Position numbers and translations under genes: made by a program. This document shows, piece by piece, positions 7,509-14,889 of a stretch of DNA of 16,566 nucleotides (its first letter is position 1; each line of letters begins with the position of its first letter). The notes beneath the pieces were generated by a model. The model saw only the letters and a list, made by a program, of their open reading frames with translations. It was not told where the DNA came from and did not search any database. This DNA comes from JAGUYA01 sp043802425. GTDB lineage: Bacteria > Omnitrophota > Gorgyraeia > Gygaellales > Profunditerraquicolaceae. The stretch lies in contig JAZDLA010000035.1 of the NCBI GenBank assembly GCA_043802425.1, positions 1 to 16,566 of the forward strand. Direction: 5' to 3'.

Positions 7509-8531
7509 TTAAAACTGTTTTAAGAACCGCAAATCATTCTCAAAGAATAACCTAATATCGTCTATACCGAATTTGAGCATGGCAATTCTTTCTATGCCCA
7601 TGCCAAAGGCAAAACCTGTATATTTTCTGGGGTCGTATCCGACGTGTTTAAAGACATTAGGATGAATCATGCCACTGCCTAAAATCTCCAGCCATCCTTT
7701 CTTACCGCAGACCGAACAACCCTTGCCCTTACAGATAATACAAGAGATATCTACTTCTGCAGAGGGCTCAGTAAACGGAAAGAAATGCGGCCGAAAACGC
7801 ATCTTGATATCTTTCCCAAAAATGGATTTAGCCAAGGCCTCTAAGATACCCTTTAAATCGGAAAACCTGATATTTTCATTGACCATAAAACCTTCTACCT
7901 GATGGAACATAAAAGAGTGGCTGGCATCTGTGGCATCCGGCCGATAAACCCGACCCGGCACCACTACTGCCAAAGGGGGTTTACGTGATTTCATCACCCG
8001 GATCTGCACCGGAGAAGTGTGGCTGCGTAAAAGCAATCTCTCTTTTCCTTTTAGATAAAACGTGTCGAAAACGTCGCGGGAAGGATGCTCCAAAGGAATA
8101 TTTAATCCGGTAAAATTATTGTATTCGGTTTCAATCTCCGGGCCTTCGACTACGGAAAAACCCATCTGTGTAAAAATCGCGCAGATCTCATCCGTCACCT
8201 GAGTTATCGGGTGTAAACGCCCTAACTCCTGGGCAATTCCGGGCATGGTAATATCATAGATACCCGCCTTAGAGCGGGCCGGTTGAGCCTCCATGGATTT
8301 TTGCTTCTCCTCAATCAGCAGAACTATTTTATTTTTTAAGGCATTAGCCTCTTGGCCAAAGCTGGCGCGCTCTTCTAAAGGCAGAGTAGGAATAGTGCTG
8401 GTTAATTGGGCAAGAACACCTTTTCTACCCAGATATTTTAGGCGGAATCCCTCCAGCGCTTGCGCAGAATTTATGTTTGCGATTTCTGAATCTATTTGCT
8501 TTTTAATAGCCCCAATATCCATACTAGACAC
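7509..8531 (-). CDS. pheS: Phenylalanine-tRNA ligase alpha subunit
   Basis: Catalytic subunit of PheRS, charging tRNA-Phe; 340 residues, normal length. The N-terminal coiled coil (about 1-90) binds tRNA. Class II motifs are clear: GPEIETEYNNFTGLN (about 130-144), RSHTSPVQIR (169-178), motif 2 GRVYRPDATDASHSFMFHQ (193-211) and motif 3 GFAFGMGIERIAM (306-318). A CxxC...CxxC set (C264, C267, C272, C275) looks like a small zinc-binding insert, seen in a subset of bacterial PheS. The start is GTG at 8531, 4 nt after a GGGGG run; ATG at 8522 (MDIGAIKK) is possible but badly spaced. The gene overlaps the 3' end of the OB-fold gene by 40 nt, so it is in the same transcription unit. Confidence 0.96.
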   Translation of the reverse strand: MSSMDIGAIKKQIDSEIANINSAQALEGFRLKYLGRKGVLAQLTSTIPTLPLEERASFGQEANALKNKIVLLIEEKQKSMEAQPARSKAGIYDITMPGIAQELGRLHPITQVTDEICAIFTQMGFSVVEGPEIETEYNNFTGLNIPLEHPSRDVFDTFYLKGKERLLLRSHTSPVQIRVMKSRKPPLAVVVPGRVYRPDATDASHSFMFHQVEGFMVNENIRFSDLKGILEALAKSIFGKDIKMRFRPHFFPFTEPSAEVDISCIICKGKGCSVCGKKGWLEILGSGMIHPNVFKHVGYDPRKYTGFAFGMGIERIAMLKFGIDDIRLFFENDLRFLKQF

Positions 8532-8989
8532 AATACCCCCGCTAAAATAAATGCCAAGTTTCTTTTACTTAGGTTTAGTCTATCCACGACCAGTCTGCCT
8601 GATTTAACCTTACGCATTCCCTGAGCGTGGATGTCCAAATCTCCACCGTGCTCAGGGCAGGCTCGGTGAAATATACCAGTAATCTCAAGCCAGTCTCCCC
8701 TGGATTTATAGCTACCCGTATAGACTAAATCCCTGGTTAAAGATTGATCCGCCCAAATACCGATGGCGCCTAGCCCATCATTAAGGTTTATCCAGGCAAA
8801 TCCCCGACGCGCCATTATATCCCCGATAATCTCGCCCTCATAAACCACTACTTTTCCGTCGTAAAGTTTGGTATTATTGATAAGCTCGGAGCTGGGAATA
8901 GATTGGGCATAACAATAGCGATGAGCCAAAGAAATAAAGACAACAAAACTTATAACCCATAACTTATAACCCATAACTTTTCTGATCAT
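8492..8989 (-). CDS. Membrane-anchored OB-fold protein of unknown function
   Basis: 165 residues when started at ATG 8989, which overlaps the trkH stop as ATGA. Longer upstream frames only re-read trkH. Visible: an N-terminal signal or anchor (MIRKVMGYKLWVISFVVFIS, then AQS), an OB-fold-like region (about 40-125) with GKVVVYEGEIIGD, WINLNDGLGAIGIW and WLEITGIFHRACPEHGGDLD, and a C-terminal membrane helix (about 145-163) ending in LKSK. It resembles small OB-fold proteins loosely annotated as nucleic-acid-binding, but a protein held outside or in the membrane probably binds something else. Translational coupling to trkH suggests a role in potassium uptake or envelope function; that is inference. 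Part of the signal region is encoded by four 7-bp repeats. Confidence 0.75.
   Translation of the reverse strand: MIRKVMGYKLWVISFVVFISLAHRYCYAQSIPSSELINNTKLYDGKVVVYEGEIIGDIMARRGFAWINLNDGLGAIGIWADQSLTRDLVYTGSYKSRGDWLEITGIFHRACPEHGGDLDIHAQGMRKVKSGRLVVDRLNLSKRNLAFILAGVLCLVWILGLLKSK
8950..8977 (-). repeat. Heptamer tract, GTTATGG/GTTATAA x2, at the start of the OB-fold gene
   Basis: Four 7-bp units on the coding strand, alternating GTTATGG and GTTATAA, 28 bp. They encode VMGYKLWVIS (residues 5-14) inside the signal segment, beginning exactly at codon 5. Same length and same GTTAY core as the pheT tract. Confidence 0.92.
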
Positions 8990-10491
8990 CCTTTGCCCTT
9001 TATCGCTGCAATAAAGAATCCGATTAAAGTAAACACGGACATAAACTCTAAACGCCCTGCCCACATCTGAACTATATAAGTAAGTTTTAAAACTGCGGGC
9101 ATATTTACGTTGGTAATCCCGCAGGATAAGCCCACATTGGCCGCAGCGGAGGTGGATTCAAACAAGGAAGCCAGGAAGGGGTAGCCCAGCAACATCCCGA
9201 TGATGGCCCCTAGCCCATACAGCCCTAAATAGGCTAGGGTAATGATGAGCGCGGACCTGACTTGTTTATCTTCCAAAAAGATTTCTTTGATGTGGTGAAA
9301 TTTCTGCTCTACTATCGCCCTTTCCGGCAAGATTATTCTTTTTAAGTCCTGCTTGAAGGCCTTATAGATAATGCCGATACGCAGCAGCTTGATGCCGCCG
9401 GTGGTAGAGCAAACCCCTCCGCCTAAAGCCATGGCGCAGATCATCGCTACCAGGGCCAGATCCCCCCACTCATTAATAAACTGCCGGGCATATATGGTCA
9501 TGTAGCCTGTGCCGGTGTGCGCGGAAATCAATTGATAAAAGCCTTTACGAAAGAGCAGGATTGCCTTCGGGTATACGCCTGCCTGGCTTAAGCCGATAGC
9601 GGCGATGAAAAAAAGCAGCATTACCGTCATAAAGAGGGTGCGCGTTTCAATATTCTTGAATATTTCCTTAAATTTTCCCGTCCAGAGATGGTAATGCAGT
9701 TTAAAATTCAACGCACCTAAAATCATGATCACAATAGTGATGACTTCAAAGGTAAGGCTATGGTAATAAAGGATATTTTGCGACTGCGGGGAAAACCCGC
9801 CCGTATCAAAGGCAGCCATAAAAATACAGGCGCCGTGGAAAAAGGCATTCACCGGCCTCATGCCGTTGAATATGCCTGTAACGCCTAAGACGAGAGTCCC
9901 TAAAATCAGATAGACGATACCTACTAGCCAAATGAATCTGGCGGTGTGGATGACATTGGGCAGCACCTTTTCGTCACGGCCCTCACCCACGTACATCTTT
10001 AAGGCGCCGGACATCCCCCTGACCAAAAAAGAAAGCGCAACAATAATAATTCCCTGGCCGCCGATAAACATCATCAGGTGCCGCCAGAGATTGTGGGTAT
10101 AGGAGAGGTGGTCAAGGTTCTGCACCAAAACCAGCCCGGTAGTGGCAAAGCCCGACATGGCATCGAAACAGGCATCCAGGTATGACTTCCAATGCCCGCT
10201 TAAATACAGTGGTATCGCGCCTAAGAACATCGCCACCAGCCACGATAAGGAGACAATAACCATCCCCTGCATCCAATTCAGTTCCCTTTCAGTAAAACAC
10301 AATCTGGTTAAGATCAAACCGAATATCAGCGCTATCTCTATACCGATTAAGAAATCTAACAAGGGATTTATCTCTCCAAACGCCACCCCTACCACAACAG
10401 GCACAAGCATGGCTAGGCCCAGGCTAACCATAATCTTGCCCAAATAGTAACCGATGATTTTAATGTCTTCCGGGCGCGGCTTAAGAATCAT
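8986..10491 (-). CDS. trkH: Potassium uptake protein TrkH/KtrB family, membrane subunit
   Basis: Ion-conducting subunit of the Trk/Ktr potassium transporter in the inner membrane; 501 residues. Four P-loop repeats carry the filter glycines: SGFATTGLV (113-121), FDTGGFSPQ (228-236), HTGTGYM (325-331) and AANVGLSCG (450-458). Many hydrophobic helices surround them. GGGVCSTTGGIK (357-368) matches the flexible intramembrane loop in the third repeat that gates the pore. The ATG at 10491 overlaps the stop of the upstream 38-residue ORF (ATGA), and its stop overlaps the next ATG, so the block is translationally coupled. RCK subunits encoded upstream would gate it by binding nucleotide in the cytoplasm. 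Confidence 0.95.
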   Translation of the reverse strand: MILKPRPEDIKIIGYYLGKIMVSLGLAMLVPVVVGVAFGEINPLLDFLIGIEIALIFGLILTRLCFTERELNWMQGMVIVSLSWLVAMFLGAIPLYLSGHWKSYLDACFDAMSGFATTGLVLVQNLDHLSYTHNLWRHLMMFIGGQGIIIVALSFLVRGMSGALKMYVGEGRDEKVLPNVIHTARFIWLVGIVYLILGTLVLGVTGIFNGMRPVNAFFHGACIFMAAFDTGGFSPQSQNILYYHSLTFEVITIVIMILGALNFKLHYHLWTGKFKEIFKNIETRTLFMTVMLLFFIAAIGLSQAGVYPKAILLFRKGFYQLISAHTGTGYMTIYARQFINEWGDLALVAMICAMALGGGVCSTTGGIKLLRIGIIYKAFKQDLKRIILPERAIVEQKFHHIKEIFLEDKQVRSALIITLAYLGLYGLGAIIGMLLGYPFLASLFESTSAAANVGLSCGITNVNMPAVLKLTYIVQMWAGRLEFMSVFTLIGFFIAAIKGKG

Positions 10492-10604
10492 TTTTTAAGA
10501 TATAGCGCTATACAGATTAAAAGTGCACCCAGCATTATACTTACGGCGTATAAGACTTCCGTAGTAATGCCTAATGCGGCATGGAATAAGGATTTTATCT
10601 TCAT
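10488..10604 (-). CDS. 38-residue single-helix membrane protein between trkA and trkH
   Basis: Small ORF, ATG 10604 to TGA 10488: a short basic N-terminus (MKIKSLF), one hydrophobic helix (roughly residues 8-35, with TTEVLYAVSIMLGALLICIA) and a KK end. Its ATG overlaps the trkA stop as ATGA, and its TGA overlaps the trkH ATG as ATGA, so both junctions look translationally coupled. It fills the whole gap between trkA and trkH. I do not recognise the family. A small subunit stabilising TrkH, comparable in idea to KdpF in the Kdp system, is a reasonable guess but only inference. Confidence 0.65.
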   Translation of the reverse strand: MKIKSLFHAALGITTEVLYAVSIMLGALLICIALYLKK

Positions 10605-11263
10605 AATTTCCCTACCAATAAATTCAAGAGTTGCGGTTCATTGCCTATTAGCGTCAACGCAATAATGTCATCCCTGGGCTTGAGAACCGTATTACCTTTA
10701 GGCACGATCACCTCTTCCCCCCGGACAATAGAAACCAACACCGAATTCGCCGGTAACTTAATATCCTTAACCTCTTTATTGATTGCCGGGGAATCTTCGG
10801 GCAAATCCAGGCGTACGATAGAAAGTTTCCCGCGCTTAAAACTCATCAGGTTGACAAAATCCGAGAAGGAGACTTCTTCTTCGATAATCTTTGAGATAAT
10901 CTTGGTAGAATCAATGGGCACATCCACGCCTAATTCGGAAAAGGTGTGTTCGTTTTCAGGATTATTGACCCTGCCTACGGTGCGGTTGATTTTAAATAGC
11001 TCTTTGCTGAGCTGACAGATAATCAGGTTGTCTTCATCATCGCCCGTAACTGCCGCTATCACGTCGGCCCTGGCAATGCCCGCTTCTTCTAAAATATGCG
11101 AATCGCAGCCGTCGCCGTTGATTACCAAGGCATCCAATTCCCTGGCTATCTCTTCGCAAGTCGGCTTATCCTTCTCCACGATGCTCACTGTATGTTTATT
11201 TAAGCTTAGCCTCTTGGCTAAAAAATAACCCACCTTACCTGCGCCCACAATGACAATATACAT
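10601..11263 (-). CDS. trkA: TrkA/KtrA-type regulatory subunit (RCK_N + RCK_C), copy next to trkH
   Basis: Cytoplasmic nucleotide-binding gating subunit of the potassium transporter. The 220 residues hold one RCK_N Rossmann domain with GAGKVG (7-12), an acidic residue after strand 2 (VEKDKP) and GDGCD near 50, then one RCK_C domain (about 140-220, with GEEVIVPKGNTVLKPRDDI). The size equals half of a proteobacterial TrkA, which carries two such units. A second, diverged single-unit TrkA lies just upstream, so the pair may work as a hetero-oligomer. GAGAGGG precedes the ATG. Confidence 0.93.
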   Translation of the reverse strand: MYIVIVGAGKVGYFLAKRLSLNKHTVSIVEKDKPTCEEIARELDALVINGDGCDSHILEEAGIARADVIAAVTGDDEDNLIICQLSKELFKINRTVGRVNNPENEHTFSELGVDVPIDSTKIISKIIEEEVSFSDFVNLMSFKRGKLSIVRLDLPEDSPAINKEVKDIKLPANSVLVSIVRGEEVIVPKGNTVLKPRDDIIALTLIGNEPQLLNLLVGKL

Positions 11264-11283
11264 TTTCTCACCCTCTCTATCTT

Positions 11284-11928
11284 TTAGAGATTGAACTTCT
11301 CTTTTACCTTATCCAGGCTAGCCACTTTGACCGTCGCCATTAATACGTCTTTCTGTATTAAAATGGTCTGGGGTTCGGGAATGATTGCTTCGTGGAGCCG
11401 CTTGATAGCTACTACCAGAAGTTCCCCCGAGATATTGAGGTCCTGAATAGTTTTACCCACCAGGCTATCTTTGACCTCTATCTCCAGAACTCCCAAATCC
11501 TTAGTCTCAATGAGATAGCTGGAAAAGCGGCTTTCAATAATTTTGTCTCTCAACATGGCGGCAAAAAGAATGGTCCCGCTGATTATCTCTAAACCCAAAG
11601 CTGCATAGATATGCGCGCGCTGGGGGTCATATACGCGGGCAATCACTTTGGGCACCTTAAATATTTTTTTAGCCACCTGGGCGGCAATTAAATTGGTGTT
11701 ATCGCCGTTGGTTACGGCGCAAAAGGCATCGGCCTTCTCAATACCGGCCTGTTTGAGCATATCCAAGGAAAAACCATTGCCTGCCAAAGTTAAACCATTA
11801 AAAGCGCCACCCATACGGTCAAAAGAGGCCTGCCTCTTATCAATGACTACGACATTATGCCCCTCGGCTGCTAAGAGCTTGGCTAATTCTGAACCTACTC
11901 TACCACAACCTACGATTATTACATGCAT
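11284..11928 (-). CDS. Second TrkA-type RCK protein
   Basis: 214 residues from ATG 11928, which follows AAGGAGAG at good spacing. The TTG 36 nt upstream is a poor alternative that would add residues encoded by a repetitive leader. One RCK_N domain with GCGRVG (7-12), VIDKRQ after strand 2 and AGNGFSLDMLKQAGIEKADA (about 55-74), then one RCK_C domain with KDSLVGKTIQDLNI and IPEPQTILIQKDVLMATV. It is clearly a diverged paralogue of the next gene and lies 20 nt before it. It follows rplT by about 53 nt. Confidence 0.9.
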   Translation of the reverse strand: MHVIIVGCGRVGSELAKLLAAEGHNVVVIDKRQASFDRMGGAFNGLTLAGNGFSLDMLKQAGIEKADAFCAVTNGDNTNLIAAQVAKKIFKVPKVIARVYDPQRAHIYAALGLEIISGTILFAAMLRDKIIESRFSSYLIETKDLGVLEIEVKDSLVGKTIQDLNISGELLVVAIKRLHEAIIPEPQTILIQKDVLMATVKVASLDKVKEKFNL

Positions 11929-11981
11929 ATTGCTCTCCTTGAAATCCCAATTTCCAAACCCCAATAGATCTATTTTGGGAT

Positions 11982-12329
11982 TTATCCTTTGGCTATCTCT
12001 ACTAATTTCTTAAAAGCGTGCGCATCTTTTACTGCCAAATCTGCTAAAATCTTTCTATCCAGGTTCACCTTGGCTTTTTTGAGGCCCCGAATAAATTGAC
12101 TGTAGGTAATGCCCTCGCCGCGGCAGGCAGCATTGATGCGTATAATCCACAGGCGCCGAAAGTCTCTCTTCCTCACCCGCCTATCGCGATAGGCATATAC
12201 CAAGGCATGCATGAGCGCCCGGCGCGCCTGCTGGTATTGTTTGCTGCGATCCCCCCAAAAACCCTTTACCTTCTTTAATAGCCTCTTCTTTCTTCTTCTC
12301 GTCGCTACGCTGTGTTTGATTTTCGCCAT
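11982..12329 (-). CDS. rplT: 50S ribosomal protein L20
   Basis: 115 residues, normal length. L20 binds 23S rRNA early in large-subunit assembly. Family signatures: the very basic N-terminus with KHSVATRRRKKRLLKKVKGFWGDRSK, then RRALMHALVYAYRDRRVRKRDFR, WIIRINAACR and a C-terminal LADLAVKDAHAFKKLV. It follows rpmI by 32 nt in the usual infC-rpmI-rplT order. In other bacteria L20 or IF3 represses this operon; I do not see a clear L20-leader fold before infC. Confidence 0.98.
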   Translation of the reverse strand: MAKIKHSVATRRRKKRLLKKVKGFWGDRSKQYQQARRALMHALVYAYRDRRVRKRDFRRLWIIRINAACRGEGITYSQFIRGLKKAKVNLDRKILADLAVKDAHAFKKLVEIAKG

Positions 12330-12361
12330 AATCTCACTCCTTATAATGACTAGTTACGGAT

Positions 12362-12562
12362 TTATCCATACGGCAACATTCTCTTCAGATATTTGATATC
12401 TTTTTTGCCTTCTACGGGCTCTGACCGCCTCATCCGACGCAACCTCTTGGTTTCTTTACCGGTCAAAAGATGGCCCTTACCGCAAGCAGCATGTTTGATT
12501 TTTCCTTTTTTGGTTATACGGAACCTTTTGGCCGCGCCCTTTTTCGTTTTTAATTTTGGCAT
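12362..12562 (-). CDS. rpmI: 50S ribosomal protein L35
   Basis: 66 residues, highly basic and typical: MPKLKTKKGAAKRFRITKKG at the N-terminus, then HLLTGKETKRLRRMR and a C-terminal IKYLKRMLPYG. It lies 49 nt after infC with a GAGG-type ribosome site, and before rplT. Confidence 0.98.
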   Translation of the reverse strand: MPKLKTKKGAAKRFRITKKGKIKHAACGKGHLLTGKETKRLRRMRRSEPVEGKKDIKYLKRMLPYG

Positions 12563-12611
12563 CCTCTACCTCACCTCAAATTGTAATTAATCAAATTTAA
12601 ATTAACCTGTT

Positions 12612-13118
12612 TTATTTCGGCCCTGCGATGAAAGAAATAATCCTGCCCTCCAAGACCGGCGCCCTTTCCACCTGTCCATCATTCTGCATATCCATAATGA
12701 ATCTATCTAAAACCTTTCTACCCAAATCCAGGTGTTCCATCTGCCTGCCGCGGAAAAAAAGGCTGACCTTGACTTTATCTTTCTTCTTTAAAAAACCGAT
12801 GGCCTGTTTTACTTTGGTCTGGTAATCGTGATCATCAATATTGGGCTTGAGGCGGATTTCTTTTATGTGCACCTGATGCTGGTGTTTTTTAGCCTCGCGC
12901 TCCTTTTTCTCCTGGTCATATTTAAATTTACTGAAATCGATGATCCGGCATACCGGAGGACTGACCTGAGGCGCCACCTCAACTAGGTCTAATTCGTTTT
13001 GATTAGCTATATCCAAGGCTTTCTGGATAGGGACTACCCCCAATTGACCGCCGTCCGGGCCCACTAGGCGCACTTCTGGCACGCGTATTCGTTCGTTTGT
13101 ACGAATAAACTTTTTTAT
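12612..13118 (-). CDS. infC: Translation initiation factor IF-3, probable AUA start
   Basis: 168 residues from ATA 13118. IF-3 binds the 30S subunit and checks the start codon and initiator tRNA. Seen: the N-terminal domain with NERIRVPEVRLVGPDGGQLG, the conserved PPVCRIIDFSKFKY, a basic linker, and the C-terminal domain with HIKEIRLKPNIDDHDY and VKVSLFFRGRQM. Start choice: the perfect AGGAGG (13132-13127) is 8 nt before ATA in the correct frame. The GTG at 13127 begins inside that AGGAGG and so cannot use it. infC commonly starts with a rare AUU, AUC or AUA codon so that IF-3 represses its own synthesis. Confidence 0.92.
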   Translation of the reverse strand: MKKFIRTNERIRVPEVRLVGPDGGQLGVVPIQKALDIANQNELDLVEVAPQVSPPVCRIIDFSKFKYDQEKKEREAKKHQHQVHIKEIRLKPNIDDHDYQTKVKQAIGFLKKKDKVKVSLFFRGRQMEHLDLGRKVLDRFIMDMQNDGQVERAPVLEGRIISFIAGPK

Positions 13119-13126
13119 CTTAACCA

Positions 13127-13132
13127 CCTCCT
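13127..13132 (-). promoter_or_regulatory. AGGAGG ribosome-binding site that decides the infC start
   Basis: A full-consensus Shine-Dalgarno 8 nt ahead of an in-frame ATA (13118-13116). Its last G is the first base of the competing GTG codon, which argues against GTG initiation. Confidence 0.8.
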
Positions 13133-13140
13133 AATCTTTT

Positions 13141-13166
13141 TAGGTTACGCGTAAATTTACGTAACC
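13141..13166. repeat. Inverted repeat between thrS and infC
   Basis: AGGTTACG (13141-13148) pairs exactly with CGTAACCT (13159-13166) around an AT-rich palindromic centre. It fills the space between the thrS stop and the infC ribosome site. No T-run follows on the minus strand, so a classical terminator is unlikely. It could be an mRNA hairpin modulating infC, or a relic of the GTTAC repeats. Confidence 0.6.
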
Positions 13167-13167
13167 T

Positions 13168-14889
13168 TTAAATAATTTTATTTTCTACCTCTTCTTTTAT
13201 CTGTTTTATAAATTGCTCCAGGGGTATAACGACCGTATCGGTTGCGCTTCTTTTTCTTACGGAAACGCTGCCCTGCTTTTCCTCACGCTCACCTACTACC
13301 AAGGTATAAGGAATCTTATTCACCTGGGCCTGGCGGATTTTTTTATCCAGGGTCTCATTGCGAAAATCTATCTGGGCGCGTATGGAATGGCCTTCCAGGG
13401 CCTTTTTAACCTGGTTAGCGTACTCTTCCTGCGCGCTCTTTATGGAGATTACTAATACCTGCGTAGGAGAAAGCCATAAGGGGAGCGCCCCTTTATATTG
13501 TTCAATCAGCGCGCCGATAAAACGCTCAAGGCTGCCCAAGAGAACACGGTGCAACATGATCGGCTGCTGTTGCTTCCCTTTATCGTCTACATAAGCCAGG
13601 TCAAATCTTTTAGGCAGCGCAAAATCACATTGGATAGTAGCGCACTGCCATTTACGCCTTAAGGCATCCTTTAATTTTATGTCAATCTTCGGCCCATAGA
13701 ACGCCCCCTCTCCCACGTTAACATCATAGCTTAAGCCTTTTTCTTTTAATGCCGCCTCAAGCGCCTCTGTAGCCAACTGCCAATCCTGCTGGGAACCAAT
13801 ATATTTTTCAGGCTGCGTACTTAGTTCAATCCCCACATCCTGGAATCCAAAAACCTTCATGGTCTCGAACACAAACTCGATAATCCCCTGTATTTCCTGC
13901 ACCAACTGTCCAGGTAGACAAAATATATGCGCATCGTCTTGGGTAAAACCACGCACTCTGAGTAATCCGTGTAAAACCCCGGCTTTTTCATGCCGGTAAA
14001 CCGTGCCTAGCTCAAATAGCCTGATAGGTAAATCTTTGTAGCTACGCGTCTTGGATTTATAAAGCAGGATATGCCCCGGACAGTTCATCGGCTTTAAGAC
14101 AAATTCCCTATCTTCAATGTTAAAGGTGTACATATTTTCTTTATAATAGTCATAATGCCCGGAGGTCTTCCATAAGTTAGCCTGCATAATATGTGGCGTG
14201 ATAACCATCTGGTAACCGCGCCTTAAATGCTCTTTCTTCTCGTAATCCTCGATAATCGTGCGCAAGAGCGCTCCCTTGGGATGATAGAATACTAATCCCG
14301 CCCCCGCCTCTTCGTGATAGATATCAAAAAATTCTAGCGCCGGCCCCAGTTTTCTATGATCGCGCTCTTTGGCCTCCTCTAAATTTTTCAGATACCCGTC
14401 TAATTCTTTCTGAGCGCTAAAGCAGGTGCCGTATATACGCTGCAGCATAGGATTTGTCTCTATCCCGTGCCAATAAGCGCCGGCTACGGATAATAATTTA
14501 AAGGCCTTTATTTCACCCGTTGACCCGATGTGCGGACCGCAGCAGAGATCTACAAAATTCTTACCTGTTTTGTATACCGAGATTCTCTCATCGGCTATCT
14601 CCTGGATAAGCGCTACCTTGTAATCTTCTTTTAATTTCTTAAATAACTCTAGCCCTTCTGCCTTGGAAGACTCTTGCCTGATAAAAGGTTCGTTCGCAGC
14701 GATGATCGCCTGCATCTTTTTCTCTATCTTCAGCAAATCCTCGTCGGTAAACGGCTCTTTTTTTTCAAAGTCATAGTAAAATCCGTCTTCGATAGCAGGA
14801 CCGATACCTAGCTTAACCTTGGGCCAGAGCTCTTTGACCGCCTGGGCCATCACATGCGAACAAGAATGTCTGAGAGTATTTAAATCCAT
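13168..14889 (-). CDS. thrS: Threonine-tRNA ligase without TGS domain
   Basis: Charges tRNA-Thr; 573 residues against about 640 in E. coli. The difference is the N-terminal TGS domain, which is absent. A TAG lies in frame 12 nt before the ATG, so it is not an annotation error. The editing domain is intact: H8 and H12 in RHSCSHVM, C116 and H120 in DLCCGPHI. The catalytic core has MNCPGH (a zinc cysteine), motif 2 with FELGTVYRHEKAGVLHGLLR, FTQDDAHIFC, and motif 3 MLHRVLLGSLERF. The anticodon-binding domain is at the end (about 475-573, with VLVISI and IDFRNETLDKKIRQAQ). AGGA precedes the ATG by about 8 nt. It is the first protein gene after the tRNAs and the start of the thrS-infC-rpmI-rplT series. 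Confidence 0.97.
   Translation of the reverse strand: MDLNTLRHSCSHVMAQAVKELWPKVKLGIGPAIEDGFYYDFEKKEPFTDEDLLKIEKKMQAIIAANEPFIRQESSKAEGLELFKKLKEDYKVALIQEIADERISVYKTGKNFVDLCCGPHIGSTGEIKAFKLLSVAGAYWHGIETNPMLQRIYGTCFSAQKELDGYLKNLEEAKERDHRKLGPALEFFDIYHEEAGAGLVFYHPKGALLRTIIEDYEKKEHLRRGYQMVITPHIMQANLWKTSGHYDYYKENMYTFNIEDREFVLKPMNCPGHILLYKSKTRSYKDLPIRLFELGTVYRHEKAGVLHGLLRVRGFTQDDAHIFCLPGQLVQEIQGIIEFVFETMKVFGFQDVGIELSTQPEKYIGSQQDWQLATEALEAALKEKGLSYDVNVGEGAFYGPKIDIKLKDALRRKWQCATIQCDFALPKRFDLAYVDDKGKQQQPIMLHRVLLGSLERFIGALIEQYKGALPLWLSPTQVLVISIKSAQEEYANQVKKALEGHSIRAQIDFRNETLDKKIRQAQVNKIPYTLVVGEREEKQGSVSVRKRSATDTVVIPLEQFIKQIKEEVENKII

Noticed and set aside
8990..9064. Longer N-terminus of the OB-fold protein
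   Set aside because: This segment only re-reads the trkH 3' end; ATG 8989 has the ATGA overlap and begins the signal segment.
11929..11964. Longer N-terminus of the second TrkA from TTG 11964
   Set aside because: It would add a repeat-encoded peptide ahead of the Rossmann strand, while ATG 11928 has a proper AAGGAGAG site.
13125..13127. GTG as the infC start
   Set aside because: Its first base is the last G of the AGGAGG ribosome site, and no other ribosome site lies upstream.
13141..13166. Rho-independent terminator between thrS and infC
   Set aside because: The hairpin is good but the minus strand continues with AAAAAGATTAGG, not a T-run.
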